From: Desulfobacterales bacterium
GTDB lineage: Bacteria > Desulfobacterota > Desulfobacteria > Desulfobacterales > JAUWMJ01
Assembly: GCA_030613225.1 (NCBI GenBank)
Contig: JAUWMJ010000206.1
Coordinates: 1 to 6,089 of the forward strand
Length of the DNA: 6,089 nucleotides
Reading direction: 5' to 3'
Under the pieces are notes generated by a model that worked only from the letters and a program-made list of their open reading frames with translations, had not been told where the DNA came from and ran no database searches. Shown piece by piece: positions 1-5,409 of this stretch; position 1 is the stretch's first letter, and each line of letters opens with the position of its first letter. The position numbers and the translations under genes are program-made.

Positions 1-219
1 GGCCTGCCTGTGTTCGTGTGCCAGGGCCCTTTTGGCCTGAACCAGTTTATCTCGAAGCCTTGTTTCTGAAGCATCATCAGACGATGTTTTTTCCAATGCG
101 TCCAGGGCCTTTTCGAATTCAAGCTTCGCCCTGCCCCAATCTAAGGCCTTTAAAAAGGCATCACCCCTCTGCTCAGTCTTTTCAGGATCTTGATTGAAAA
201 ATATTTTAAGAAGCCCCAT
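1..219 (-). CDS. TPR-like helical protein, N-terminal part (runs off the left edge)
   Basis: This is the first 73 codons of a gene read leftward. It begins MGLLKIFFNQDPEK and continues with charged amphipathic helices such as GDAFLKALDWGRAKLEFEKA and then RLRDKLVQAKRALAHEH. The helix pattern (ALDWGRAKLEFEKAL) resembles a tetratricopeptide repeat, as in small scaffolding proteins. There is no signal peptide in the visible part, so it is probably cytoplasmic or a soluble domain. The ATG at 217-219 is chosen because AAGGA lies about 11 bases upstream, and the frame is open to the window edge with coding-like composition. The specific function cannot be named. The TPR assignment rests on helix pattern only, since less than two full repeats are visible. 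A coiled-coil scaffold is the alternative. Confidence 0.65.
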   Translation of the reverse strand, partial: MGLLKIFFNQDPEKTEQRGDAFLKALDWGRAKLEFEKALDALEKTSSDDASETRLRDKLVQAKRALAHEHRQA

Positions 220-284
220 AAGCTCAAAATCCTTTTGTCCTTATCAATGTTTTGTGTTTTCCTGAAGCGTGGGAATTCGAATTT

Positions 285-311
285 CTGCTCGAAAACAGGA
301 GTTTTCGGCAG
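285..311 (-). promoter_or_regulatory. Bulged hairpin upstream of the TPR-like gene
   Basis: CTGCTCGAAAAC (285-296) pairs with GTTTTCGGCAG (301-311) with one bulged base and an AGGA loop, giving an 11-bp stem. It lies about 65 bases before the leftward start codon, so it would be in that gene's leader if transcription starts beyond it. The central GAAAAC can instead pair with a second GTTTTC at 256-261, giving two mutually exclusive folds. No U-run follows, so it does not look like a plain terminator. A dispersed repeat or protein-binding site is equally possible. Confidence 0.35.
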
Positions 312-393
312 GCACTAAATAGTATTTCAAAAAAATTCTTAGCCTTTTCTCTTAAAAGTGTGTTTTGTACCCCCAAAATGCCCTTTTAAGGCC

Positions 394-601
394 TTATTTG
401 ACGCAAATTTTAAATGTATTATCTATAATATCAACATATTCCTGTGGCCCGACCCTCATTCTCAAGCATCTCGTTGGCTAATTCTCCAGCATCGCATCCA
501 TCGATAACAAGATCACCTTTTTTAGAAATTTTTGCAAGCAGTTCAGAATAACCATCTTCATATTTTTCATCTTTTATAATTACTTTTTTAATTGGTTTCA
601 T
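394..601 (-). pseudogene. Small hypothetical ORF with a probable frameshift
   Basis: Reading leftward from the ATG at 599-601, 56 codons run to a TGA at 431-433: MKPIKKVIIKDEKYEDGYSE through LLAKISKKGDLVIDGCDAGE to ELANEMLENE and a short tail, GRATGIC. In the neighbouring frame the sequence stays sensible for longer, reading RVGPQEYVDIIDNTFKICVK before a TAA at 394-396. A single-base shift between about 431 and 470 would join the two into one acidic/lysine-rich protein of about 68 residues. No good ribosome-binding site precedes the start. I do not recognise the family. It may be a decayed gene, a real 56-residue protein, or a sequencing error; the frameshift reading is inference from two adjoining open stretches. 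Confidence 0.35.
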
Positions 602-650
602 TTATTCTACACACCGTTTAAATAAGGAATTTCCGAGACATCTTTGATTA

Positions 651-714
651 ACTAACCAAGCTGGATTTCCAGTCTCCTATGCAAGTTATTTTGTTTTTTA
701 AAGTCCCGGTTAGT
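651..714. other. Nested inverted repeats downstream of the regulator gene
   Basis: The gap 602-751 holds no gene. It contains ACTAACC (651-657) and its complement GGTTAGT (708-714), enclosing the small palindrome CTGGATTTCCAG (661-672). On the minus strand these would lie in the 3' untranslated part of the regulator mRNA, starting 38 bases after its stop. There is no clear U-tract next to a stem, so calling it a terminator is not justified. It could be a 3' mRNA structure or chance. Confidence 0.22.
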
Positions 715-751
715 CTCGTGAACGTACATGATACCAATTCAAGCTCTTCAA

Positions 752-1726
752 TTAATACAAACTGAATTTTTTTCTGTAAGCGCTTGGTGAAAGACCGGTT
801 ATCTTCCTAAACAGTCTTCTAAATGAGCTCACATCCTCATATCCCGTTGCATACGTTATGGTATCAACCGATTCACCGGTTGTTTCAAGAAGTGTTCGAG
901 CTTTTCCAATGCGAAGATACTGAAGGTATTCAAGGGGTGTATCCCCAGTTGCCTTCTTGAATCTTCTGGCAAATGTCCGCTGACCAAGTCCCGCTTTATC
1001 CGCAAGACTGGAAACAGATATGGAATCTGTAATACTCTTCTCCATCCAGTGCTGTACTTTCAGAATATTCTCGTCTCCATGGGCTGTATTAAAATCGAAT
1101 GCCGTATAGGGGGTTTGCGACCTTCTTGAGGGATCGATCAGAAGTGCTTTAGACACTGACGAAGCGAGTTCGGAAGATCCGAATCGGCCGATAAGATAGA
1201 GTGAAAGATCCATGTATGCGGTTACCCCACCAGCCGTGATAAAATCACCCTCATCCACTATCATTTTTTCTTTCTTGAGTATTACATCCGGGTAGCGTTT
1301 TTTAAAATCGTCTGCCAGGTGCCAGTGCGTAGTCGCCTTTCTTCTGTCAAGAAGACCGGTTTCGGCTGCCGGAAACACCCCAGCGCAAACCGCACAGATA
1401 GAAATTCCCTTTTTATTCTGATCATACAGCCAGCCAATCAGACCCCTGTTTGACAAGATGGGCTCAAGATCTCCGTATACAACGGGGATAAAGATTATAT
1501 CCAGGTTATCACAATCATCTTTTCTCGCATGGGGCTCTATTTTCATACCGTTGAAACAGGTGACAGGTGATCCGTCATCCGTGATGATCATCAGGTTAAA
1601 CAGATCCGTTGTTTCATCCGAAAACAGTCGTTTCCACTCATGCGATGCCACGGAAAAGATGTCAAACGGTCCAGTAACGCTCGACTTCATGCAGTTCTCA
1701 AGTGCCAGAATGGCAATTTTAATCAT
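752..1726 (-). CDS. GlxA-type AraC-family transcriptional regulator (DJ-1/PfpI-like domain plus AraC HTH)
   Basis: This is a 324-residue DNA-binding regulator, a normal length for the group. Residues 1-190 form a class-I amidotransferase-like (DJ-1/PfpI) domain. It shows LDIIFIPVVYGD at 75-86, the nucleophile-elbow-like ICAVCAGVF at 110-118 (Cys111, Cys114), ATTHW at 131-135 and ITAGGVTAYMDLSLYLI at 163-179. In this family the domain is thought to sense a small molecule rather than act as an enzyme. Residues 220-324 carry the two AraC helix-turn-helix motifs: first VSSLADKAGLGQRTFARRFK, then DTITYATGYEDVSSFRRLFR with the closing GLSPSAYRKKF. The ATG at 1724-1726 is preceded by GGGAG at six bases. 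It is transcribed divergently from the isochorismatase-family hydrolase. That arrangement, and the half-sites over its own promoter, suggest it regulates itself and the hydrolase. The ligand is unknown. GlxA, CdhR and ArgR are relatives by architecture, not demonstrated orthologues. Confidence 0.93.
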   Translation of the reverse strand: MIKIAILALENCMKSSVTGPFDIFSVASHEWKRLFSDETTDLFNLMIITDDGSPVTCFNGMKIEPHARKDDCDNLDIIFIPVVYGDLEPILSNRGLIGWLYDQNKKGISICAVCAGVFPAAETGLLDRRKATTHWHLADDFKKRYPDVILKKEKMIVDEGDFITAGGVTAYMDLSLYLIGRFGSSELASSVSKALLIDPSRRSQTPYTAFDFNTAHGDENILKVQHWMEKSITDSISVSSLADKAGLGQRTFARRFKKATGDTPLEYLQYLRIGKARTLLETTGESVDTITYATGYEDVSSFRRLFRKITGLSPSAYRKKFSLY

Positions 1727-1770
1727 ACTCTTCTCCCTTCTGGTTTTGGGTTTGCCCCCAAAAAAAATAT

Positions 1771-1799
1771 ATTGTCTTATATCGCACCTTTTTTGTCAA
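1771..1799 (-). promoter_or_regulatory. Promoter of the GlxA-type regulator
   Basis: On the minus strand TTGACA (1799-1794) is followed after exactly 17 bases by GACAAT (1776-1771). The -35 element is perfect and the -10 has four of six matches to the housekeeping sigma-70-type consensus. Transcription would begin near 1764, giving a leader of about 40 bases before the start codon at 1726. Confidence 0.65.
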
Positions 1800-1812
1800 T
1801 ACTGACACTTTT
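1771..1812. promoter_or_regulatory. Putative tandem operator (two 21-bp half-sites) for the AraC-type regulator
   Basis: Two consecutive 21-bp segments, 1771-1791 and 1792-1812, match at TTGTC-N5-T-N2-CAC-N-TTT, 12 of 21 positions. The conserved TTGTC and CAC blocks are about one helical turn apart, and the segments repeat at two turns. That is the geometry expected for two AraC-family monomers, each with two HTH motifs, bound side by side. The sites cover the regulator's own promoter and lie about 70-105 bp upstream of the hydrolase start. Caution: the TTGTC blocks coincide with the minus-strand -10 and -35 elements, which explains part of the similarity. The dyad TGTCA-ATAC-TGACA (1794-1807) is a rival reading. 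Confidence 0.4.
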
Positions 1813-1822
1813 TAAATAGCAT
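1793..1822 (+). promoter_or_regulatory. Weak candidate promoter for the isochorismatase-family hydrolase
   Basis: TTGTCA (1793-1798) is followed after 18 bases by TAGCAT (1817-1822). An alternative is TTGCTG (1825-1830) with an A-rich -10 near 1848. Neither -10 is good, which would suit a promoter needing an activator such as the adjacent AraC-family protein. Assignment is tentative. Confidence 0.3.
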
Positions 1823-1878
1823 TATTGCTGATACAATAACCAAAAAATAAAAAATTACATACTATAAAAGGAGAAAAA

Positions 1879-2433
1879 ATGAAAGATATCGCATTACTGA
1901 TTATCGATATCCAGAACGATTACTTTCCAGGTGGTAAAATGGAACTGGACAAGGTAACGGAAGCAGCGGAAAAAGCCGCTGATATGTTGACCCATTTCCG
2001 GAAAAAAAAGCTCCCGGTTTTTCATATCCAGCATGAATCTGTGAGTGAAGGTTCCACCTTTTTTCTTCCTGGAACGGAAGGTCAGAAAATCAATGAACAG
2101 GTGAAACCTATAGAAAATGAAACGATCCTAGTGAAAAATTTCCCCAATGGTTTTGTTCAAACTGGCCTCCATGAGATACTGAAAGGACAAAAGATAGAAA
2201 AACTGGTTATCACGGGTATGATGACATTTATGTGCGTGGATGCAACCACAAGGGCGGCAAAGGACCTGGGATTCCACTGCACCCTGATCCATGATGCTAC
2301 AGCAGCCCGGGTTTTGGAGTTTAATGGCGAAAGTGTGACGGCAGATCAGGTCAAAACATCCTTTTTATCAGCCCTATCTATGATCTGCGACCGTGTGACA
2401 AGCTGCGAGGATTTCCTGAATTCGGACTCGTAA
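1879..2433 (+). CDS. Isochorismatase-family cysteine hydrolase
   Basis: This is a 184-residue soluble cytoplasmic enzyme of the isochorismatase/nicotinamidase-like alpha/beta fold, at the usual length. All parts of the expected catalytic triad are visible: Asp10 in LLIIDIQNDYF, Lys86 in ILVKNFPNGFVQT, and the nucleophile Cys119 in ITGMMTFMCVDATTRAA. The region before that cysteine also carries the typical cis-peptide loop. The family hydrolyses amide, imide or vinyl-ether bonds in small molecules. The real substrate cannot be told from sequence, and the name isochorismatase is only the family label. The start follows AGGAG at five to six bases. It diverges from a GlxA-type regulator, a common pairing for this family, so the hydrolase is probably induced by a small molecule sensed by that regulator. 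No clear terminator follows. Confidence 0.93.
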   Translation: MKDIALLIIDIQNDYFPGGKMELDKVTEAAEKAADMLTHFRKKKLPVFHIQHESVSEGSTFFLPGTEGQKINEQVKPIENETILVKNFPNGFVQTGLHEILKGQKIEKLVITGMMTFMCVDATTRAAKDLGFHCTLIHDATAARVLEFNGESVTADQVKTSFLSALSMICDRVTSCEDFLNSDS

Positions 2434-2665
2434 AATATGGGTAACTATTAAACAAGAAGTAAGATTTGAAATAGAATTAAATTTTAATTTAATTGGCGGT
2501 GCAACTTGGGTAATTGATGTAGATAAAAAGTTTAAAATAAGATGTGACACTGCATTAGCTCCTAAAAATACAAAGTATAGTTATAAAGATCTTAGAACTT
2601 CACGAATTAAATCACCAATATATAATGAAACTACATTTGATAATGTTAAAGTATGGAGGAAAGCA
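2420..2665 (+). pseudogene. Open, start-less coding-like stretch in frame with the MBL gene
   Basis: After a TGA at 2417-2419, 82 codons stay open and lead without a stop into the ATG of the MBL-fold gene at 2666. The first few overlap the end of the hydrolase gene. The part from 2435 reads IWVTIKQEVRFEIELNFN ... GGATWVIDVDKKFKIRCD ... YSYKDLRTSRIKSPIYNE and looks like beta-rich protein. The other two forward frames stop quickly. There is no ATG, GTG or TTG in this frame. The stretch is far more AT-rich than either neighbour, which suggests separate origin. I do not recognise the family. The best reading is a 5'- and 3'-truncated gene remnant whose end supplies the ribosome-binding site of the next gene. 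The alternative is an N-terminal extension using a non-standard start. Confidence 0.35.
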
Positions 2666-3466
2666 ATGAAGATACATCATTTAAGAAACGCAACATTTGT
2701 TATTGAATCAGGGTCAAATCATATTTTGATTGATCCATATCTCAGTGAAAAGGGCAAGCTTCCTCCATTTGCATTTTTTCGACATAAACCTAAAAAAAAT
2801 CCCATTGTCTCACTACCAGATAATGCATCGCAGATTTTAGATAAAGTAACACATTGTCTCATTACACACTCTCAAAAATGGGGGATCGAGCCTTTAACCC
2901 ATACAGATCACATAGATAACTCTGGGAAATCTTTCCTAAAAAAAAACAACATCCCAGTCGTGTGCCGTCAACAAGATGCAGCTTATATGAAAAAGAATGG
3001 AATTCGCGTTGAAGCAGAACTAAATTACCGGCAAGCCGAACAACTGCTTGGCGGGCAGATAACAGCAGTTCCTGCACAACACGGGCATAACTGGACCCAC
3101 TACTTTATGGCTAATGGTGCAGGGTTTTATCTTGAACTTCCAGATGAGCCTTCGATATATATCAGTGGAGATACCGTTTATATTGATGATGTAAATCGAG
3201 CATTGACTGAATTTAAACCGGATATTGCAGTAGTTGCTGCAGGTTGTGCGAGCTTAGATGTGGGTGGGCCAATCCTAATGCCGTTAGAGGAGATAATAAC
3301 CTTTATCCAGGAAGCTCCAAATAAAGTTATTGCCAATCACCTGGAATCACTTAATCACTGCCCTACAACCCGTTCACAATTGAAACAGGAATTGGAAAAG
3401 AGAGATTTGTTATCAAAAACTTTCATCCCACATGATGGAGAGACCTTAACCATAGAGGTTAATTGA
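2666..3466 (+). CDS. MBL-fold (metallo-beta-lactamase superfamily) metal-dependent hydrolase
   Basis: This is a 266-residue cytoplasmic protein of the UlaG-like branch (Lactamase_B_2 type), with no signal peptide. The N-terminus MKIHHLRNATFVIESGSNHI-LIDPYL is the standard first beta-hairpin and Asp of that branch. Metal ligands are visible. The HxHxDH motif is split here into THS (His68), an insertion QKWGIEPLT, then HTDH (His79, Asp81, His82). After it come QHGHNW (His139/His141), ISGDTVY (Asp169) and ANHLESLNHCP (His225). The family cleaves phosphodiester, lactone or related bonds with two bound metals, and the substrate here is unknown. The start is well supported by GGAGG six to seven bases upstream and by the conserved N-terminal motif. 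It lies 232 bp after the hydrolase on the same strand, so co-transcription is possible but not shown. Confidence 0.9.
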   Translation: MKIHHLRNATFVIESGSNHILIDPYLSEKGKLPPFAFFRHKPKKNPIVSLPDNASQILDKVTHCLITHSQKWGIEPLTHTDHIDNSGKSFLKKNNIPVVCRQQDAAYMKKNGIRVEAELNYRQAEQLLGGQITAVPAQHGHNWTHYFMANGAGFYLELPDEPSIYISGDTVYIDDVNRALTEFKPDIAVVAAGCASLDVGGPILMPLEEIITFIQEAPNKVIANHLESLNHCPTTRSQLKQELEKRDLLSKTFIPHDGETLTIEVN

Positions 3467-3571
3467 CATATCAGAAGACGTGACACAACAATTGGATGAG
3501 TAACACCAAATCATTGCACCGGTTATGCGCTCTAATAACAGAAATTCATTTCATATGCTTATTCGATATGC

Positions 3572-3600
3572 TTGACATACTAGTCTAATTTTCGGATACT
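3572..3600 (+). promoter_or_regulatory. Strong sigma-70-type promoter for the exported six-cysteine protein
   Basis: TTGACA (3572-3577), a 17-base spacer and GATACT (3595-3600) give a perfect -35, optimal spacing and a good -10. Transcription would start near 3607, leaving an unusually long leader of about 155 bases before the gene at 3763. The whole gap 3467-3762 holds no other convincing feature. Confidence 0.6.
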
Positions 3601-3606
3601 TACACC

Positions 3607-3762
3607 TTCAAAAAGCAAGTTCTCATCAACTCAACTCAACGAAGTGGAAGTGACAAGTGTCCGGATATGGAAGATACTGACCTGTCAAATAACGAGGCAG
3701 AACAAGTTCTCTGCGGCAGGTGCCTGAGTAGGATAACACCATTAACAACATGGGGAGCCTAA
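3607..3762 (+). ncRNA. Long structured 5' leader of unknown class
   Basis: The transcript predicted from the upstream promoter has about 155 untranslated bases. Within it ACCTG (3680-3684) can pair with CAGGT (3717-3721), enclosing a hairpin GCAGA/TCTGC (3697-3714). TGACA (3651-3655) can pair with TGTCA (3683-3687) as a competing fold, and AGGCA (3695-3699) with TGCCT (3721-3725) as another. The 9-mer CAAGTTCTC occurs twice (3616-3624, 3703-3711). It ends with GGGGAG five bases before the ATG. I cannot match it to a riboswitch class. A leader regulator or a degraded group II intron domain I fragment are both possible. Confidence 0.3.
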
Positions 3763-4254
3763 ATGATAAAAGCAATTATGATGCCCTTACTTATTTTTCT
3801 TTTTTATGGGAATGTATTTGCTACTGATATAGCGTCTTCATACTTGAAGGGGGAATATGAATTAGCACTAATCTATGGCCCAAAAGATGAAATCGTAATG
3901 CCACTCAAAATTTTAAAGAATAAAACCATGACCCCGACTCTGGAAGGTGGTTTTGTTTATACTGACGGGATTTATTGCAGCACCAATGGCAATTATCTGG
4001 AAGGGTTATGCCGCTTTAAAGACAGAAATGGGGGGATGTGGGAGATGAGATTCTCTGCTGAACCCTCCGCAAAAAAAGGCTGTTCCATCTTTACTGTAGA
4101 TTTTTATAAAGACGAAAAAGGGTTCCAGCAAATCGACTTTGTATTCAAAGGTAAACCCGGCGACATAATGAACATGGGAATCACACCTTTTTGTATACAG
4201 GGAATGCCCGGCAGGAATAATTGTAGGTTCGCTATTTGCTTGAATGCAAAATGA
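3763..4254 (+). CDS. Small exported protein with six cysteines, function unknown
   Basis: This is a 163-residue protein with a clean Sec signal peptide: MIKAIMMPLLIFLFYGNVFA with likely cleavage after Ala20 (VFA before TD). The mature part of about 143 residues has six cysteines at 72, 83, 107, 144, 154 and 159. This even number is consistent with three disulfides in the periplasm or outside the cell. Glycines and aromatic residues alternate with short beta-like runs (YELALIYGP, GGFVYTDGIYC, WEMRFSAEP, FQQIDFVFKG), suggesting a small beta-rich domain. No transmembrane helix follows the signal peptide and there is no lipobox. The start has GGGGAG five bases upstream. It appears to be a single-gene unit driven by the promoter at 3572-3600. 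A small transposable element is inserted at its stop codon. I do not recognise the family. Confidence 0.8.
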   Translation: MIKAIMMPLLIFLFYGNVFATDIASSYLKGEYELALIYGPKDEIVMPLKILKNKTMTPTLEGGFVYTDGIYCSTNGNYLEGLCRFKDRNGGMWEMRFSAEPSAKKGCSIFTVDFYKDEKGFQQIDFVFKGKPGDIMNMGITPFCIQGMPGRNNCRFAICLNAK

Positions 4255-4258
4255 TTAC

Positions 4259-4281
4259 GGTTCCTCTCATAAATGTGTGCA
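4259..4281 (+). repeat. Left terminal inverted repeat of the MITE
   Basis: A 23-bp end, perfectly complementary to the sequence at 4457-4479 and preceded by target duplicate ATGATTAC (4251-4258). Confidence 0.88.
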
Positions 4282-4456
4282 ATATATAATCTGATTATAC
4301 GTAAGATAATGAGCTAAGTTTCTGATTTCTTGAATATAAAGAACAATTTTCAATCTTAGACTAATAGAAAATACTTTGACATATAATAGCATTACCCAGT
4401 ATCCATGATAATCCAATGAATTTATTAGAAAAGCACTTTTTCAAGTACTTTATTTC

Positions 4457-4479
4457 TGCACACATTTATGAGAGGAACC
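4457..4479 (-). repeat. Right terminal inverted repeat of the MITE
   Basis: A 23-bp end, the perfect complement of 4259-4281, followed by the second target duplicate ATGATTAC (4480-4487). Confidence 0.88.
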
Positions 4480-4487
4480 ATGATTAC

Positions 4488-4790
4488 TACTTATAACTAT
4501 TGTCACGCCGGATATGGCTCCTCGAAAGGACCATTGCGCACCTTAAACACCGCCTCTCCGACCCAGGAAACACCGGCCGAACGCGTACCTGTTTCAGGTG
4601 AAAGCCGCGTACTCGAACAAATCGGGCAGACAGGCTTGTCAGAGCGAAGCTTGGCGAAGACCGGCTTCCTGCGCCCAAAATCCCATCTTGACAATAAAGC
4701 AGCTGTACGGTATCTTAATCCTACTTGCTTGTATGATAGTGAAAATTGCCGTTGGGTTGCCGGCCCCACTACATATTGAGATTCAACCGG
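4488..4790. other. GC-richer stretch without a convincing gene
   Basis: About 300 bases, visibly richer in G and C than the AT-rich DNA on both sides. Several overlapping ORFs exist on both strands, but none has a ribosome-binding site, a recognisable motif or credible codon use. One forward ORF starts inside the transposable element. Local structure includes the hairpin ACCTG-TTT-CAGGT (4587-4599), flanked by two copies of CGCGTAC (4582-4588 and 4606-4612). The composition and clustered ORFs suggest a fragment of a dispersed repeat or of a structured RNA gene, but I cannot name one. Its right part holds the promoter at 4688-4716. Confidence 0.4.
4688..4716 (+). promoter_or_regulatory. Strong sigma-70-type promoter
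   Basis: TTGACA (4688-4693), a 17-base spacer and TATCTT (4711-4716) form a near-consensus promoter. Transcription would start near 4723. The first protein-coding start on this strand is at 4915, leaving about 190 untranslated bases interrupted by the hairpin at 4810-4837. It may drive the membrane protein gene, a short RNA, or both. Confidence 0.5.
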
Positions 4791-4809
4791 TTATGCACAT
4801 CCTTAAATT

Positions 4810-4837
4810 TTCCCTTACTTCGATCTCGAAAAGGGAA
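4810..4837 (+). terminator. Hairpin, possible weak terminator
   Basis: TTCCCTT (4810-4816) pairs with AAGGGAA (4831-4837). Inside it TTCGA (4819-4823) pairs with TCGAA (4826-4830), giving a near-continuous 12-bp stem with an AC bulge and a very tight tip. The following TTCTTATCATTT is T-rich but not a clean run, so termination would be inefficient. It could instead be a leader structure of the gene at 4915. Confidence 0.35.
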
Positions 4838-4914
4838 TTCTTATCATTTCTGAACCCGAAGTAATTTAAATCTGATAATTTTCAGAATAACAAAACAATA
4901 CAAAACTTGGTTTA

Positions 4915-5409
4915 ATGAAGCTAATTCCCGACAGGATGAAATATTCGGTTTGTTGTGCAATTATTTTTCCAGTAATTGCCCGAATTAACTTTCACAATAC
5001 TGGTTTAGAATATGATTATTATCGTTATATTGCTCCATTCCTTATAGGAGGAATTGTAGGATTTCTTATCGGTCTAATGAAAGATAGATGGGTGGAAATC
5101 AATACCAATCTTGAGTCACTGGTCCACGAAAGGACAGGGGAACTGAACAATAAAATTCAAGAACTCAAGGTTTCGAAGAAAAATAATATTCAACTTATTG
5201 GAGAATTGGAAAAGGCATTGAAAAAGGTTAAGACGTTGAGTGGTCTTCTTCCAATTTGCGCCCATTGTAAGAAAGTGCGGAATGATAACGGGTATTGGGA
5301 CCAAATCGAAACGTACATACAAAAGCATTCTGAGGCTGAATTCAGCCACAGTATCTGCCCCGTTTGTGCAAAAAAATATTACCCGGACTTTGACGTTTAC
5401 GACGACTGA
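4915..5409 (+). CDS. Membrane-anchored coiled-coil protein with C-terminal double-CxxC module
   Basis: This is a 164-residue inner-membrane protein. Two transmembrane helices are likely, at about 9-24 (YSVCCAIIFPVIARI) and 38-55 (YIAPFLIGGIVGFLIGL). A cytoplasmic coiled coil follows at about 60-108, including LESLVHERTGELNNKIQELK, the kind of linker seen after sensor domains in histidine kinases. The C-terminus is a compact module: LLPICAHCKKVR (Cys115, Cys118), GYWDQIETYI, then SICPVCAKKYYPD (Cys148, Cys151). The two CxxC pairs could bind a metal such as zinc. From memory this module ends many PAS or receiver-domain proteins of sulfate-reducing bacteria. No kinase, GGDEF or other output domain is present, so this is an unusually minimal version. 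Neither ATG (4915 or 4936) has a good ribosome-binding site, and the longer form is kept. The promoter at 4688-4716 may drive it. Confidence 0.75.
   Translation: MKLIPDRMKYSVCCAIIFPVIARINFHNTGLEYDYYRYIAPFLIGGIVGFLIGLMKDRWVEINTNLESLVHERTGELNNKIQELKVSKKNNIQLIGELEKALKKVKTLSGLLPICAHCKKVRNDNGYWDQIETYIQKHSEAEFSHSICPVCAKKYYPDFDVYDD

Larger units (their letters stand above)
4259..4479. mobile_element. MITE-like non-autonomous transposable element (221 bp)
   Basis: The ends are perfect 23-bp inverted repeats, starting GGTTCCTCTC and running to TGTGTGCA at 4281, with the exact complement at 4457-4479. The element is flanked on both sides by ATGATTAC (4251-4258 and 4480-4487), an exact 8-bp target-site duplication. 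The 175-bp interior is very AT-rich and codes for nothing convincing, so transposition would need a transposase in trans. The GG-starting ends and 8-bp duplication fit the ISL3 family of insertion sequences, but that link is inference. Perfect ends and an unmutated duplication point to recent insertion. It landed at the TGA of the upstream gene, whose stop lies inside the left duplicate, so the gene is intact. A possible outward promoter, TTGACA (4376-4381) with TATCCA (4400-4405), reads rightward. Confidence 0.85.

Noticed and set aside
1458..1805. Forward ORF opposite the regulator gene
   Set aside because: It is antisense to a well-supported regulator and its translation lacks any domain.
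2475..2494. AATTAAAT-TTTA-ATTTAATT palindrome as a terminator for the hydrolase gene
   Set aside because: Stem is entirely A/T, has no U-run, and lies within the start-less open frame; likely a composition effect.
2862..3077. Reverse ORF inside the MBL-fold gene
   Set aside because: Shadow of a gene with clear metal-binding motifs.
3494..3586. 30-codon forward ORF starting ATGAGTAACACC
   Set aside because: No ribosome-binding site, and it overlaps the -35 element at 3572-3577.
3518..4796. ACCGGTTATGC at 3518-3528 and 4786-4796, considered as integron cassette (attC-like) boundaries
   Set aside because: Several 11-base matches are expected by chance in 6 kb, and no complementary GCATAAC-type box lies upstream at attC distance.
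4468..4864. Overlapping ORFs on both strands (for example 4468-4779 and 4598-4864 forward, 4503-4769 reverse)
   Set aside because: The first starts inside the transposable element's end; none has a ribosome-binding site, known motif or consistent coding character.
5116..5349. Reverse ORF inside the double-CxxC protein gene
   Set aside because: Antisense shadow with no supporting signal.
5407..5409. TGA as a selenocysteine codon joining the membrane protein to the transposase tail
   Set aside because: The double-CxxC family normally ends with a short acidic tail like the one present (DFDVYDD), and the downstream part belongs to an unrelated transposase family.
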